Source: SXTU01 sp964496695 (GTDB lineage: Bacteria > Verrucomicrobiota > Verrucomicrobiia > Limisphaerales > SXTU01). From it: DNA of 64,000 nucleotides. The stretch is from NCBI GenBank assembly GCA_964496695.1, contig CAZCBE010000021.1, positions 8,856 through 72,855 of the forward strand, written 5' to 3'. Made by a program: the position numbers and the translations under genes. Within the stretch, counting starts at the first letter, position 1. Every line of letters starts with the position of its first letter. Below are positions 53,319 through 61,449 of this stretch, piece after piece. The notes beneath the pieces were generated by a model. It was not told the DNA's origin. It worked only from the letters and a program-made list of their open reading frames with translations, and searched no databases.

Positions 53319-55967
53319 TCACGGCTTCGGCTCCTTGGCTGGGCTGCCGGTGAGCTTGAGCAGCAGCTCGTGGGCTTCGCGAAAACGCGGGGCTTCTTCC
53401 AAGGCCATCAAGACGTGCTGCTTCGCGGCCTTGGCGTCGGTGGGGTTCAGGAGCTTGGCGAGGCGGAAATGGACATCGGCCGGGTCCGGCGGATCAAGCA
53501 GCAGGACGGTCTGGTAGGCGGCGATGGCTTCCTGTGGCTGTTTCAATTCCTCACTGGCACGGGCCAGCCAGCGATGCGGCTGGGGCACGAGCGGATTCAC
53601 GGCCAGGTAGCGACGCGCGTTCTCGGCGACGATCAGCCAGTCCTTGGTGATTTCGGCCAGTTCCATCAAACGCTGATAGGCCTCCACGGCATCCCCATCC
53701 AATGCGGCAAGCTTCGTCAGCACCTCGCGCTCCTGCGAGGTCTCCTTGAGTTCGCGATGCACCAGCGCGAGCAGCCACAGGGCGTTGTCCGGCCCGGTGT
53801 GCGTCGGGTAGTTCTCGACCAGCTTCTTCAAGGGCACCTTGGCCTCCGCGAATTTCTTGTCGGCCAGCAGGCGCTTCGCTTCCTGCGTGAGGATGTAGAA
53901 GTTCTTCGGGTGCAGCTTGAGCGGGTCAAACACGGGTTTCTCATTCGGCGCGTTCGTCGTCGGGGGAACGATGACTACGCCCTCGGGCGGCGCTTTTCCG
54001 CCGGCCAGCATCCCCGCGATGCCCTTGGGCTTCTCGAAATCCAGCCCTGGTGCGAGCTTGGTCGCCAGCTCCTTCGCATACGCCGCGAAGTCCTTCTCCA
54101 GCTTGTCCAGCGGTGCGGTGTGACTGACGATGGTCGCGTTGATCTCCTTGCCCGTGGCCAGGTCGGCGAGAATCGCCCGCAGCTTGGCCACGCCAAACTT
54201 CTCGACGAGGAACTGCACCGCCAGTGACGATTCGTAGTAGGCGAACTGCAGTTGCAGGTTGCTCTTGGCCGTGAGGAAGGCGCTGCTCAAGTCGCCGACC
54301 TTCGTCAGTTCATCGCCCAGGATCATCTCGCGATAGCGCGGGTTCATCACCTGGCCCCACGCCGGGCTGGCCTGCCGCTCCTCATAGACCGAGATGCCCT
54401 CACTGAGCCACCGCGGCATTTTGTTCTTCGTCAGCGTGAGCGTGATGACGTGGCAGAACTCATGCCACAGCGTGGCCTCCCAGTTCGAGGCATGGCCGCT
54501 GGAACTGGCCGGACTGTTGGCCGTGATCAAGCAGCCGAAGCAGACCCCGAGGAAGCCCGGGTTGTCCGGCATCCCAAAAGTGCGCACGCCAAAATCCTTC
54601 TGCTCGGGATACACCTCCACGATGGTTTTCTTCTCCAGCTTTAGGCCATACTTCTTGGTAAGCGTGTCATGGGCGCGCGTGAGCAGGGCCAGCACGCGCG
54701 GGCCATAAACCTTCGCCTCGCGCGCGTCCATGCGCAGGATGAAATGGTCGTTGGTCAGCGCGACAAACTTGTCGGTCGTGTCCTTGAGCGTGACGAGGTT
54801 GTAAGCGTTCACGTCGTAGCCGTCGGCCTCATGCACGTCGGCCACGAGCTTCCAGCCTTCCTCCTCCTCGCCCAGGCGGAGCAGGTCCTGCGCGAGCTGG
54901 AACTTGGCGGGCAGGAAAGTGCGGTCGGACTTCAGAGCGAGCCGCTGGTAAGCCGCGCCTTCGGTGAAGCGATACTTCTGCGAGAGCTTGCGTCCGATGA
55001 GCTGGTCCACGGCGGGGTTGTTGGTGTAGTGCCGAAGCGCATCTGCACGGAACTGGGATTCCTTGGCCTTATCGTTGCGGAGATGGGCCATCACAGCGCG
55101 GTAGGCCCACGCCTCCGGCCGGTTCACATTCACTTCCAGCACCTCCTTGAGCAGCTTCTCGGCCTCGGCGTATTCCTCCGCATCCACGAGATGGTCCACC
55201 AGCAGCAGGCGCGCGGGGATGTGCTTCTCGTTGAACTCCATGGCCGCCTCCAGCGACTGCAGCGCCTGCGGGCGGGAGCCGCTCATCAGCGCGCGGGCCA
55301 GGCCGAAATGGAAATCCGCGTCGTTCTTAAACCGCTTCAGGGCATCCTGATAAATCTTCGCCGCGAGCGGGAAATCCCCCTTGTCGAGCGCGAGTTCCCC
55401 CGTGGCGAGGTAGATGTCGCGGTTGTCGGGTGCGGCCTTCTTCACCGGCTCGAACAACCGGTCGAGCACCATCTTCGGGTCCGCGCCAAGCAGGAGCGCC
55501 GCCCGGCCGAGCGCGGTGAGATTGGCGGGATCGCGGTAGGCCCAGGTGCGGGAGCCGGCGAGGCGGTTGACCTCGTCGAGCAGTTCCTTGGCCTCGTCGG
55601 GCAGGCCGTTGTAGAGCTTCACCTCGCGGCCCACGAAGCGCAGGCGGATGCTGGAGGAGTGGGGATAGCGGGCAAGGGCGTTGGTGAGTGCGGTGTGGGC
55701 CTGCGGATACTGGCCCACGGCCATGTGCGCCTGCACGAGCAGGAGCCGCCAGTCCTCGCTGCCTTCTTCCTCCTTCACACCCTTCTCGGCGGCGGTGATG
55801 GCTTCGGCATACTTGCCGGTCAGGAGGAGTTTGCGGGCGTCGTCGAGGTCTTCGGCCATCGCTGGCAGGGCGAGCCAGGCGCAAAAGACAACGAAGAGGA
55901 GAACGGGCACGCGTCCTCTGACGGCGGACGAGGCTCGGCGCTTCAGGATTTGGCCGGTGGGCGACAC
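53319..55967 (-). CDS. Secreted TPR protein with gluzincin-type (peptidase MA-like) domain
   Basis: An 882-residue exported protein. No ATG fits; the GTG at 55967 gives a signal peptide (ILKRRASSAVRGRVPVLLFV, cleavage after PAMA) and is the most plausible start, with moderate certainty. Residues about 30-400 are TPR repeats (LLLTGKYAEAITAAEKGVKE, HTALTNALARYPHSSSIRLR and others). The peptidase MA-like domain follows with the zinc motif HEFCH in LWHEFCHVITLTLTKNKMPR and a distal glutamate in WLSEGISVYEE. More TPRs close the protein. It is the first gene of the run and may process or assemble the complex; that is inference. Confidence 0.85.
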   Translation of the reverse strand: MSPTGQILKRRASSAVRGRVPVLLFVVFCAWLALPAMAEDLDDARKLLLTGKYAEAITAAEKGVKEEEGSEDWRLLLVQAHMAVGQYPQAHTALTNALARYPHSSSIRLRFVGREVKLYNGLPDEAKELLDEVNRLAGSRTWAYRDPANLTALGRAALLLGADPKMVLDRLFEPVKKAAPDNRDIYLATGELALDKGDFPLAAKIYQDALKRFKNDADFHFGLARALMSGSRPQALQSLEAAMEFNEKHIPARLLLVDHLVDAEEYAEAEKLLKEVLEVNVNRPEAWAYRAVMAHLRNDKAKESQFRADALRHYTNNPAVDQLIGRKLSQKYRFTEGAAYQRLALKSDRTFLPAKFQLAQDLLRLGEEEEGWKLVADVHEADGYDVNAYNLVTLKDTTDKFVALTNDHFILRMDAREAKVYGPRVLALLTRAHDTLTKKYGLKLEKKTIVEVYPEQKDFGVRTFGMPDNPGFLGVCFGCLITANSPASSSGHASNWEATLWHEFCHVITLTLTKNKMPRWLSEGISVYEERQASPAWGQVMNPRYREMILGDELTKVGDLSSAFLTAKSNLQLQFAYYESSLAVQFLVEKFGVAKLRAILADLATGKEINATIVSHTAPLDKLEKDFAAYAKELATKLAPGLDFEKPKGIAGMLAGGKAPPEGVVIVPPTTNAPNEKPVFDPLKLHPKNFYILTQEAKRLLADKKFAEAKVPLKKLVENYPTHTGPDNALWLLALVHRELKETSQEREVLTKLAALDGDAVEAYQRLMELAEITKDWLIVAENARRYLAVNPLVPQPHRWLARASEELKQPQEAIAAYQTVLLLDPPDPADVHFRLAKLLNPTDAKAAKQHVLMALEEAPRFREAHELLLKLTGSPAKEPKP

Positions 55968-57191
55968 GCAGGTTGCCTTTCGCGAACAGCTTACGAAGGA
56001 CTGGGGGGAATGCAATGAAGGGTTGCCACGGGGTGGATAATTCGCTGGATGCAAGGGGATGGAAAACCGCGAATGAACACGAAAGGACACGAATGGGAAG
56101 CAGGGGATGACGGGGTCAAGGATGCGAGCGTCGCTGGCGTGGATGCCATCCCCCAACGGTGAATGGCTGGTGAATAACTCTGGCCAGACTGCGCTGCGAA
56201 TTGTGCGAGGCTGCTTCTGCGCGACGAACAGCTCGTTTCCAAAAGCCGGCTTTGAGACCTTGGTGCCGGGGCGTGGAAGCTCTCTGAGCAGAATTCCGCT
56301 TTGCGGAAGCGCCTGTCTCCTTTGAGCGTTCGCCGCGCATTGTCTTTTCCTAGAGAGGCAAGAGGTTGGAATCGTTTGTCCCTCAGAGGAGGCATCAAGC
56401 TGGGGCGCGTTGGTTCAACAGGAACAGGCCGCTGCAAAGGCGGTCTGCTAGCTGGGGATCGCAGCGTAACCGGCAATAATCTGGGGCCCAACCAGCCTCG
56501 GGAACGAGTCCGTTGGGCAAACCAGCTTGCCTTCCCCCAACCAGATTCTCCACGCCGGACAGGTATTCTCGCTGAAATCAAACCTGAATCCGTCGGACAT
56601 TGGGTAGGCGAGGACTGGCGAATCGTGGAGGAGATGGCCCGGCCCAATAATTCGACCGAGGAAGCCGCGGGTGGAGGCACCGCCATGAGAGAAGAACTCC
56701 GAAGGAGCGATGCCAGCGGAGGTATTATTTACGGCACACTCATGTTCGTAGAGTGATCCGACCTCTTCATGGTGCATTGTCCATCCCCATCCAGGCACGA
56801 ACCGAACGGGCAGTTTGATCCCAATGCAGAAACGGCAAGCGTCGGTGAGGCCGGATAAATTGCGCAAGGGCTGGCTGATACTGGGAGCCTATTTTGAGGT
56901 CATTGCAGTTTCAAGCACCCGGATGACTGCGCAGACTGAAGCCGGGCGCGTCGCATTCATTTGCGCCACGCCAATGGCAAGGTGGATTGGCGGTGGCAGA
57001 GTGGCGCGGTGCGGCAATGGTTGTCGCTTGGTCGGATTCGAGAACCAGCGAGAGAGAACCACGAAAGATTCGGATGGGCGAGGGAGGCCGGTGGACAGCA
57101 AGCCACGGCAACCACGAAAGGATGTGCATGCACACGAAACGAACAGGCGGTGGGGGGCTGGGCGTGGGGAATGACAGAGGGAGTGCGGGTG

Positions 57192-57629
57192 TTTTACCAA
57201 ACGAACCCATCGGGGAGCACTCGAACTGCAAGATGGGGAAAAGTCAAAGCCGGAGGTGGCGTGCGAATTGGGCGGGCGGATTCAGGTCAGACTATCGTGG
57301 TGAGGAAGGGTGCGTTTTTACCAAACGAACCCATTGGGATTGGTTGCCAGAAGGGCAGCGGGAGCGGGGTGGCGAGACGGCCAATCTTTCTTATCTGGTT
57401 AAGCGGGAAGGAATTGCGATTGCTGCCGATCACAAAGGTGGTGGCGAGGCAGGCGGGCCGGGATGGTGTAATTTTTGCGAAACGAAGCCATTAAGGACAG
57501 GGAAGCGCGAATGAAAAGCGAAGGAACACGCATTGAAAAGACAAAGGGACCGGGGCTCGGTGAGGAGCAGCGGGGGCCGGCATGGAAACGACCGACACGA
57601 GGGCCATTCATTTTACCAAACGAACCCAA
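57192..57629 (+). repeat. Four spaced copies of TTTTACCAAACGAACCCAT
   Basis: Copies lie at 57192-57210, 57316-57334, 57473-57491 (degenerate, TTTTGCGAAACGAAGCCAT) and 57611-57629 (last bases differ). They are in the same orientation with spacings of 124, 157 and 138 bases. The spacers differ from each other and contain G+C-rich and A-rich blocks. All three frames through the copies read as short repeated peptides such as YQTNP, LPNEPI and TKRTH. Confidence 0.75.
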
Positions 57630-57654
57630 ACGGGTCCGAACTCGCGAAGCGTCT

Positions 57655-57787
57655 GGAGCGCGGCTGTGTCCCGCTCGGCGCGGGACCATCCGCAGCAACA
57701 TGCGACCGACATGCGAGTTGGGAATTCCTTACCGCACTCTGCCTGGCGCAGCCGCTGCGGCTGGTCTCCGAGACACAGCCGCGCTCC
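57655..57787. repeat. Inverted-repeat element with GGAGCGCGGC termini (copy 3)
   Basis: The left arm starts GGAGCGCGGCTGTGTC (57655-57670) and the right arm ends GACACAGCCGCGCTCC (57772-57787): 16 bases in perfect reverse complement, with additional pairing (GACCATCCGCAGC against GCTGCGGCTGGTC) inside. The best-conserved copy of the family in this window. Confidence 0.8.
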
Positions 57788-57885
57788 GGGGATTTCGTTC
57801 CTCGGGGCAGTGTCGAGATGCGCCCCGCACCTCGCTGGCCATCCCGCTCTTGTCATTGCCCTGTGGCAGCGGAATCCTGTTCGCC

Positions 57886-58101
57886 ATGAAACCGGAGGCC
57901 AAGCCGGACGCTTGGGAGCGGATTCTCAGTTCGCGGCCATTCTGTGTCCTGAGCGAGCAGGCGGACAAGGTCGCCCTGCTTTGCAGCATCGTAGTGGCAT
58001 GGATGCTGGTCCTGCTGGAAGTGAACCTCCTCGGCGTTTTCGCAGTGCTGCTGCTTCTGCTGCCGGTCCAGTTATGGTTGTTCGACCGGTTCGGTTCCTA
58101 G
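57886..58101 (+). CDS. Small membrane protein
   Basis: A 71-residue protein MKPEAKPDAWERILSSRPFC onward. One long hydrophobic span or two short ones (ALLCSIVVAWMLVLLEVNLL and GVFAVLLLLLPVQLWLF) make it an inner-membrane protein; it ends DRFGS. It is unrecognised. It is separated by only 3 bases from the next gene and likely co-translated with it. The start ATG at 57886 is chosen because upstream sequence is repeat. Confidence 0.6.
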   Translation: MKPEAKPDAWERILSSRPFCVLSEQADKVALLCSIVVAWMLVLLEVNLLGVFAVLLLLLPVQLWLFDRFGS

Positions 58102-58104
58102 CGG

Positions 58105-58413
58105 ATGGCGAAGGTATGCGGGGTGGAACTCGACGATCCCTTCCTGGCGGAGGTGCAGCTCGATGGTGTCACCGTGGCCACGCTGACCGATCGGAAGTTC
58201 GTTGAAATGTTCTGGCGCGAATACCGCATTGCGCCTGTTTCGGCCGAAGCGGCTGCGATCATTGCCGAGGATGCTTTATGGGACTCATGCCGTTTCACTT
58301 TCCGGGACCCAAAGACCGGGGTGGTGTGTGACGGTGGATTTGCCGGCGGCAGTGCGCCCTTCATCCGGGATGGCTGCATACACCTGCGTGCTCTGTATTT
58401 CAAACGCCCTTGA
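58105..58413 (+). CDS. Small hypothetical protein
   Basis: A 102-residue soluble protein MAKVCGVELDDPFLAEVQLD onward, with beta strands near the start (VTVATLTDRKFVEMFWREYR), a helix (SAEAAAIIAEDALWDSCRFT) and a C-terminal glycine-rich stretch. Four cysteines are present without a recognisable zinc pattern. It pairs with the small membrane protein upstream (3-base gap) and precedes the serine hydrolase gene by 58 bases. The family is unknown. Confidence 0.6.
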   Translation: MAKVCGVELDDPFLAEVQLDGVTVATLTDRKFVEMFWREYRIAPVSAEAAAIIAEDALWDSCRFTFRDPKTGVVCDGGFAGGSAPFIRDGCIHLRALYFKRP

Positions 58414-58471
58414 GCGGATTCTCACAGCAACTGACTTGTCTTCCCACCCCATCAGCGGAATCCTCCCCGCC

Positions 58472-60064
58472 ATGACACCGAATCGCAGACAGTTCCTGGG
58501 ACAAATCAGCGTCGGCACGGCGGGGCTGGGGCTGGTTTCTTTCGCTCCTCGCTCCTTTGCCGCCGCCGCCCAGCCGTCCGCTCTCCCGCGCAGCACGCCC
58601 GAGGCGGAGGGCGTGGCGAGCAGCGCGATCCTCGCGTTTCTCGAAGGAATCGCGCGCGGCAAATATGAACTGCACAGCTTCATGCTCGCGCGACACGGGC
58701 GCGTGGTGAGCGAGGGCTGGTGGACGCCCTACGCGCCGGAGTTCAAGCACACGCTCTATTCCATGAGCAAGAGCTTCACTTCCACGGCGGTCGGGCTGGC
58801 CGTTGCCGAGGGCAAGCTCACGGTCAATGACCCGGTGGTGAAGTTCTTTCCCAAGGAACTGCCGGAGAAGGTGAGCGACCTGCTCACGGCCATGCGCGTG
58901 AAGGACATGCTCGCCATGGCGACCGGCCAGGAGAAGGAGCCCACGCAGGCGATGGTGAAGGAGCAGAACTGGGTGAAGACTTTCCTCGCGTCGCCGGTGG
59001 CGCATCAGCCCGGCAGCGTGTTCATGTATAACAGCGGCGCCACCTACATGTGCTCGGCCATCGTGCAGCAGGTGACCGGACAGCGCATCCTGGACTACCT
59101 CACGCCTCGACTCTTCGAGCCGCTGGGCATCACCGGGGCGACGTGGGAGCAGTGCCCGATGGGTCGTGACACCGGTGGCTGGGGCCTGAGCGTGCCGACG
59201 GAGGCGCTCGCCAAGTTCGGCCAGCTCTACTTGCAGAAGGGCAAATGGCACAGCCGCCAAGTCATCCCGGCGCAGTGGGTGGACGAGGCGACTTCCTTCA
59301 AGATCCAGCAGCCGCTGGCGGCCAAGCCGAGCCGCCCCAAGGAGAAGGACGACTGGAAGCAGGGCTACTGCTACCAGTTCTGGCGCTGCCAGAACAACGG
59401 CTTCCGCGGCGACGGCGCCTTCGGGCAGTTCACCATCGTGCTGCCCGATCAGGACGTGGTCATTGCCATGAACGCCGAGGCCGGAAACATGCAGGGCATC
59501 ATGGACTTGGTATGGGAGCACCTGCTGCCCGCGTTCAAGACTCAGGCGCTGCCCGCGGACAAGGCGGGGCAGGGGACGCTGCAGCAGACGCTGGCGTCGC
59601 TCGCGCTGGCCATGCCCAAGGGCCAGCCGACTTCGCCCATGGCGGCGCGTCTCGCGGGCAAGACGTTCCAACTGGAGGCCAACAATCTCGGCCTGCGCTC
59701 GGCCGCCTTCACCGTGGAGAAGGACAAGTGCGTGCTCCGGCTGCGGGATGCGCAGCGGGAGCATGTCGTCACGAGCGGGTTTGGCAACTGGCAGCGCGGC
59801 GAGACCGGCCTGCCCGGCACGCCGCCGCGGCTCATCTCCGGCGGCGCAGCGAAGCCCGGCACGCCCTTCAAGATCGCCACCAGCGGCGCGTGGACGGACG
59901 AGGGCACGCTGGAACTGATGCTGCGCTACTACGAGACGCCGCACCACGATTCGCTGACCTGCCGCTTCGACGGTGACCGCGTGCAGATCACCTTCCTCAA
60001 CAGCCTGACGAAGATGCGCGGCGGGAAGGATAGCCGGCCCGTGCTGCAAGGGCGGGGTGCCTGA
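58472..60064 (+). CDS. Tat-exported serine hydrolase (beta-lactamase/penicillin-binding-protein family)
   Basis: A 530-residue exported enzyme. NRRQFLGQISVGTAGLGL is a twin-arginine signal. The active-site SxxK is S97-M-S-K100 in YSMSKSFTSTAVGLAV; the YxS motif is Y186-N-S188; an HxG-like third motif is not obvious. The second half (residues about 370-500) is a beta domain (AARLAGKTFQLEANNLGLRS onward). It belongs to the class C/esterase EstB-like group; whether it acts on muropeptides, D-peptides or esters is not clear. ATG 58472 is chosen for the Tat signal. Convergent with the dipeptide epimerase gene, which may suggest a cell-wall peptide link. Confidence 0.88.
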   Translation: MTPNRRQFLGQISVGTAGLGLVSFAPRSFAAAAQPSALPRSTPEAEGVASSAILAFLEGIARGKYELHSFMLARHGRVVSEGWWTPYAPEFKHTLYSMSKSFTSTAVGLAVAEGKLTVNDPVVKFFPKELPEKVSDLLTAMRVKDMLAMATGQEKEPTQAMVKEQNWVKTFLASPVAHQPGSVFMYNSGATYMCSAIVQQVTGQRILDYLTPRLFEPLGITGATWEQCPMGRDTGGWGLSVPTEALAKFGQLYLQKGKWHSRQVIPAQWVDEATSFKIQQPLAAKPSRPKEKDDWKQGYCYQFWRCQNNGFRGDGAFGQFTIVLPDQDVVIAMNAEAGNMQGIMDLVWEHLLPAFKTQALPADKAGQGTLQQTLASLALAMPKGQPTSPMAARLAGKTFQLEANNLGLRSAAFTVEKDKCVLRLRDAQREHVVTSGFGNWQRGETGLPGTPPRLISGGAAKPGTPFKIATSGAWTDEGTLELMLRYYETPHHDSLTCRFDGDRVQITFLNSLTKMRGGKDSRPVLQGRGA

Positions 60065-60068
60065 GCCA

Positions 60069-60154
60069 CGTAGCTCGACATTCCAATGTCGAGATCAGCG
60101 CGCGCCGTCAGCCCATCAGTCCTTCCGCACTCGACATGGGAATGTCGAGCTACG
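60069..60154. repeat. Nested palindrome overlapping the end of the dipeptide epimerase gene
   Basis: CGTAGCTCGACATTCCAATG and on (60069-60093) and its reverse complement (60130-60154) each contain the internal palindrome CTCGACATT/AATGTCGAG. The stop codon of the epimerase gene (complement of 60150-60152) falls inside the right arm. It lies between convergent genes and could terminate both. Confidence 0.75.
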
Positions 60155-61196
60155 CGCTCCGACGCGACGTGAGATATTCCGGCAGCAGTTGCACGCCATT
60201 GCCGTTCTCCGGCGGGAAATGCGCGCGGCCCTTCTCCACCCGCACTCCGGTGGCGATGTCCTGCGCGATGAGCACAGCCCCGTCCATGTCCACGTAGTCG
60301 AGCAGCGGCAGGAGCTGGGCGATGGCGGAGATGCCGACGCTCGATTCGCACATGCAGCCCACCATGGTGCGCAGGCCGAGTTCCCGGGCGCGCAGCACCA
60401 TCCGTCGGCCCGGCGTGAGCCCGCCCGCCTTGGTCAGTTTGACGTTGATGCCATGGAAGTGACCGGCGCAGCGGTCCACGTCTTCGGGCACGAGACAGCT
60501 TTCGTCGGCCATGATGGGCAGGGCGGATTCCGCAAACAGGCGTTTCATCCCCGCCCAGTTGTCCGCCACCAGCGGCTGCTCGATGAACTCGACGCCGAGT
60601 TGTTTCAGTTCAGGTGCGAAGGCCAGCGTCTGTTCCACACTCCACGCGCAGTTCGCGTCCACCCGGAAGATCGCGTCCGTGTGCTTCCGCAGCTCGCGGA
60701 CGATGGCGAGATCGTCCGGCGTGCCGAGCTTGATCTTGTAGATGGGCCAGCCGGCAAACTCGCGCAGCTTCATCACCATGGTCGGCAGGTCATCAATGCC
60801 GATGGTGTAGTTGCTCAAGGGACCATCGCGTTGCGTGAGGCCCCACAGCTTCCACACGGGCTTGCCGAGGCGCTTGCCCCAGAGATCGTGCGTGGCCTCA
60901 TCGAGCGCGCAAAGGGCGAAGCGATTGTGGCCCAGCACCGGGAGCAGCCGGTCCCACAATGCGGCGGGATCATCAAGCTGCTCGGCTTCGATGACCGCGC
61001 GGGCCGCTTCGAGATCCGCGTGCATGCCGGGCGCGGTAAAGGCCTTGTAGGCGGAGCCGGACGCGCCTTCGCCATAGCCGGTGAATTCGCCGTCGCGCAG
61101 TTCCACCAGCAGGTTCTGCTGCACCGTGATGGAGCCGACCGAGATGGTGAAGGCATGCCGCAACGGCAGGTCAATTTCGCGGAGAGTTAGTTGCAT
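60150..61196 (-). CDS. Dipeptide epimerase (enolase superfamily)
   Basis: A 348-residue enzyme of the muconate-lactonising/enolase superfamily. After the N-terminal capping domain (MQLTLREIDLPLRHAFTISV) the barrel carries KxK (K154, K156 in YKIKLG), metal ligands D180 (FRVDANCAW), E206 (EFIEQPL) and D231 (IMADES), and the second base in NVKLTKAGG. These fit L-Ala-D/L-Glu-type dipeptide epimerases, used in recycling cell-wall peptides, though other dipeptides are possible. ATG 61196 is chosen over the open frame to 61391, since that part is translated from a palindromic repeat. The C-terminus (YLTSRRSA) is defined by a stop within a repeat and may have been shortened. Confidence 0.9.
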   Translation of the reverse strand: MQLTLREIDLPLRHAFTISVGSITVQQNLLVELRDGEFTGYGEGASGSAYKAFTAPGMHADLEAARAVIEAEQLDDPAALWDRLLPVLGHNRFALCALDEATHDLWGKRLGKPVWKLWGLTQRDGPLSNYTIGIDDLPTMVMKLREFAGWPIYKIKLGTPDDLAIVRELRKHTDAIFRVDANCAWSVEQTLAFAPELKQLGVEFIEQPLVADNWAGMKRLFAESALPIMADESCLVPEDVDRCAGHFHGINVKLTKAGGLTPGRRMVLRARELGLRTMVGCMCESSVGISAIAQLLPLLDYVDMDGAVLIAQDIATGVRVEKGRAHFPPENGNGVQLLPEYLTSRRSA

Positions 61197-61260
61197 GAGA
61201 AAGAAGCATGTCTGAGCAGCGATGAATTGTCGGCGAAAAGCGCACGCACCGAGTCGTCTT

Positions 61261-61389
61261 GGACTGCGGTGGCAGAGCGCAGCGGCGAGACCGCTTTGGC
61301 ATCCCGCGGAGCGGCCGGTGGTGCTTGGCAAATGGTTCCGCTTCGCGGGACGCCAAAGCGGCGTGGCGCTGCGCTTCCCGCCGCAGTCC
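61261..61389. repeat. Long palindromic element upstream of the dipeptide epimerase
   Basis: The left arm 61261-61300 (GGACTGCGGTGGCAGAGCGC and on) and right arm 61352-61389 (ending CCGCCGCAGTCC) are near reverse complements; inside, ATCCCGCGGAGCGG opposes CCGCTTCGCGGGA. The whole 129 bases could fold as one hairpin. It covers most of the promoter region between the epimerase gene and the DUF1501 gene. Confidence 0.8.
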
Positions 61390-61449
61390 ATGGCGACGCA
61401 GTCTTCCAGCGCTTCACTGGAATCGGCGAGGCATGCCTTCTGTAAGTCT

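Larger units (their letters stand above)
55968..57885. other. Gene-poor repeat field of 1.9 kb
   Basis: No reliable gene. A single ACGCGAAT-type arm lies at 56067-56096. An open frame on the minus strand (56448-56867, 139 residues) and its antisense partner are less G+C-rich than the surroundings but read like no known protein; they may be a decayed gene. From 57192 the CCAAACGAACCCAT repeats begin, then the GGAGCGCGGC element at 57655-57787. This is the most repeat-dense stretch of the window. Confidence 0.5.

Noticed and set aside
57192..57629. Possible CRISPR array
   Set aside because: Repeats are only 19 bases, one is degenerate, spacings are 124-157 bases and variable, and no cas gene is near.
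61197..61391. N-terminal 65-residue extension of the dipeptide epimerase
   Set aside because: It is translated from the palindromic element at 61261-61389 and lacks any resemblance to the enolase capping domain, which starts at ATG 61196.
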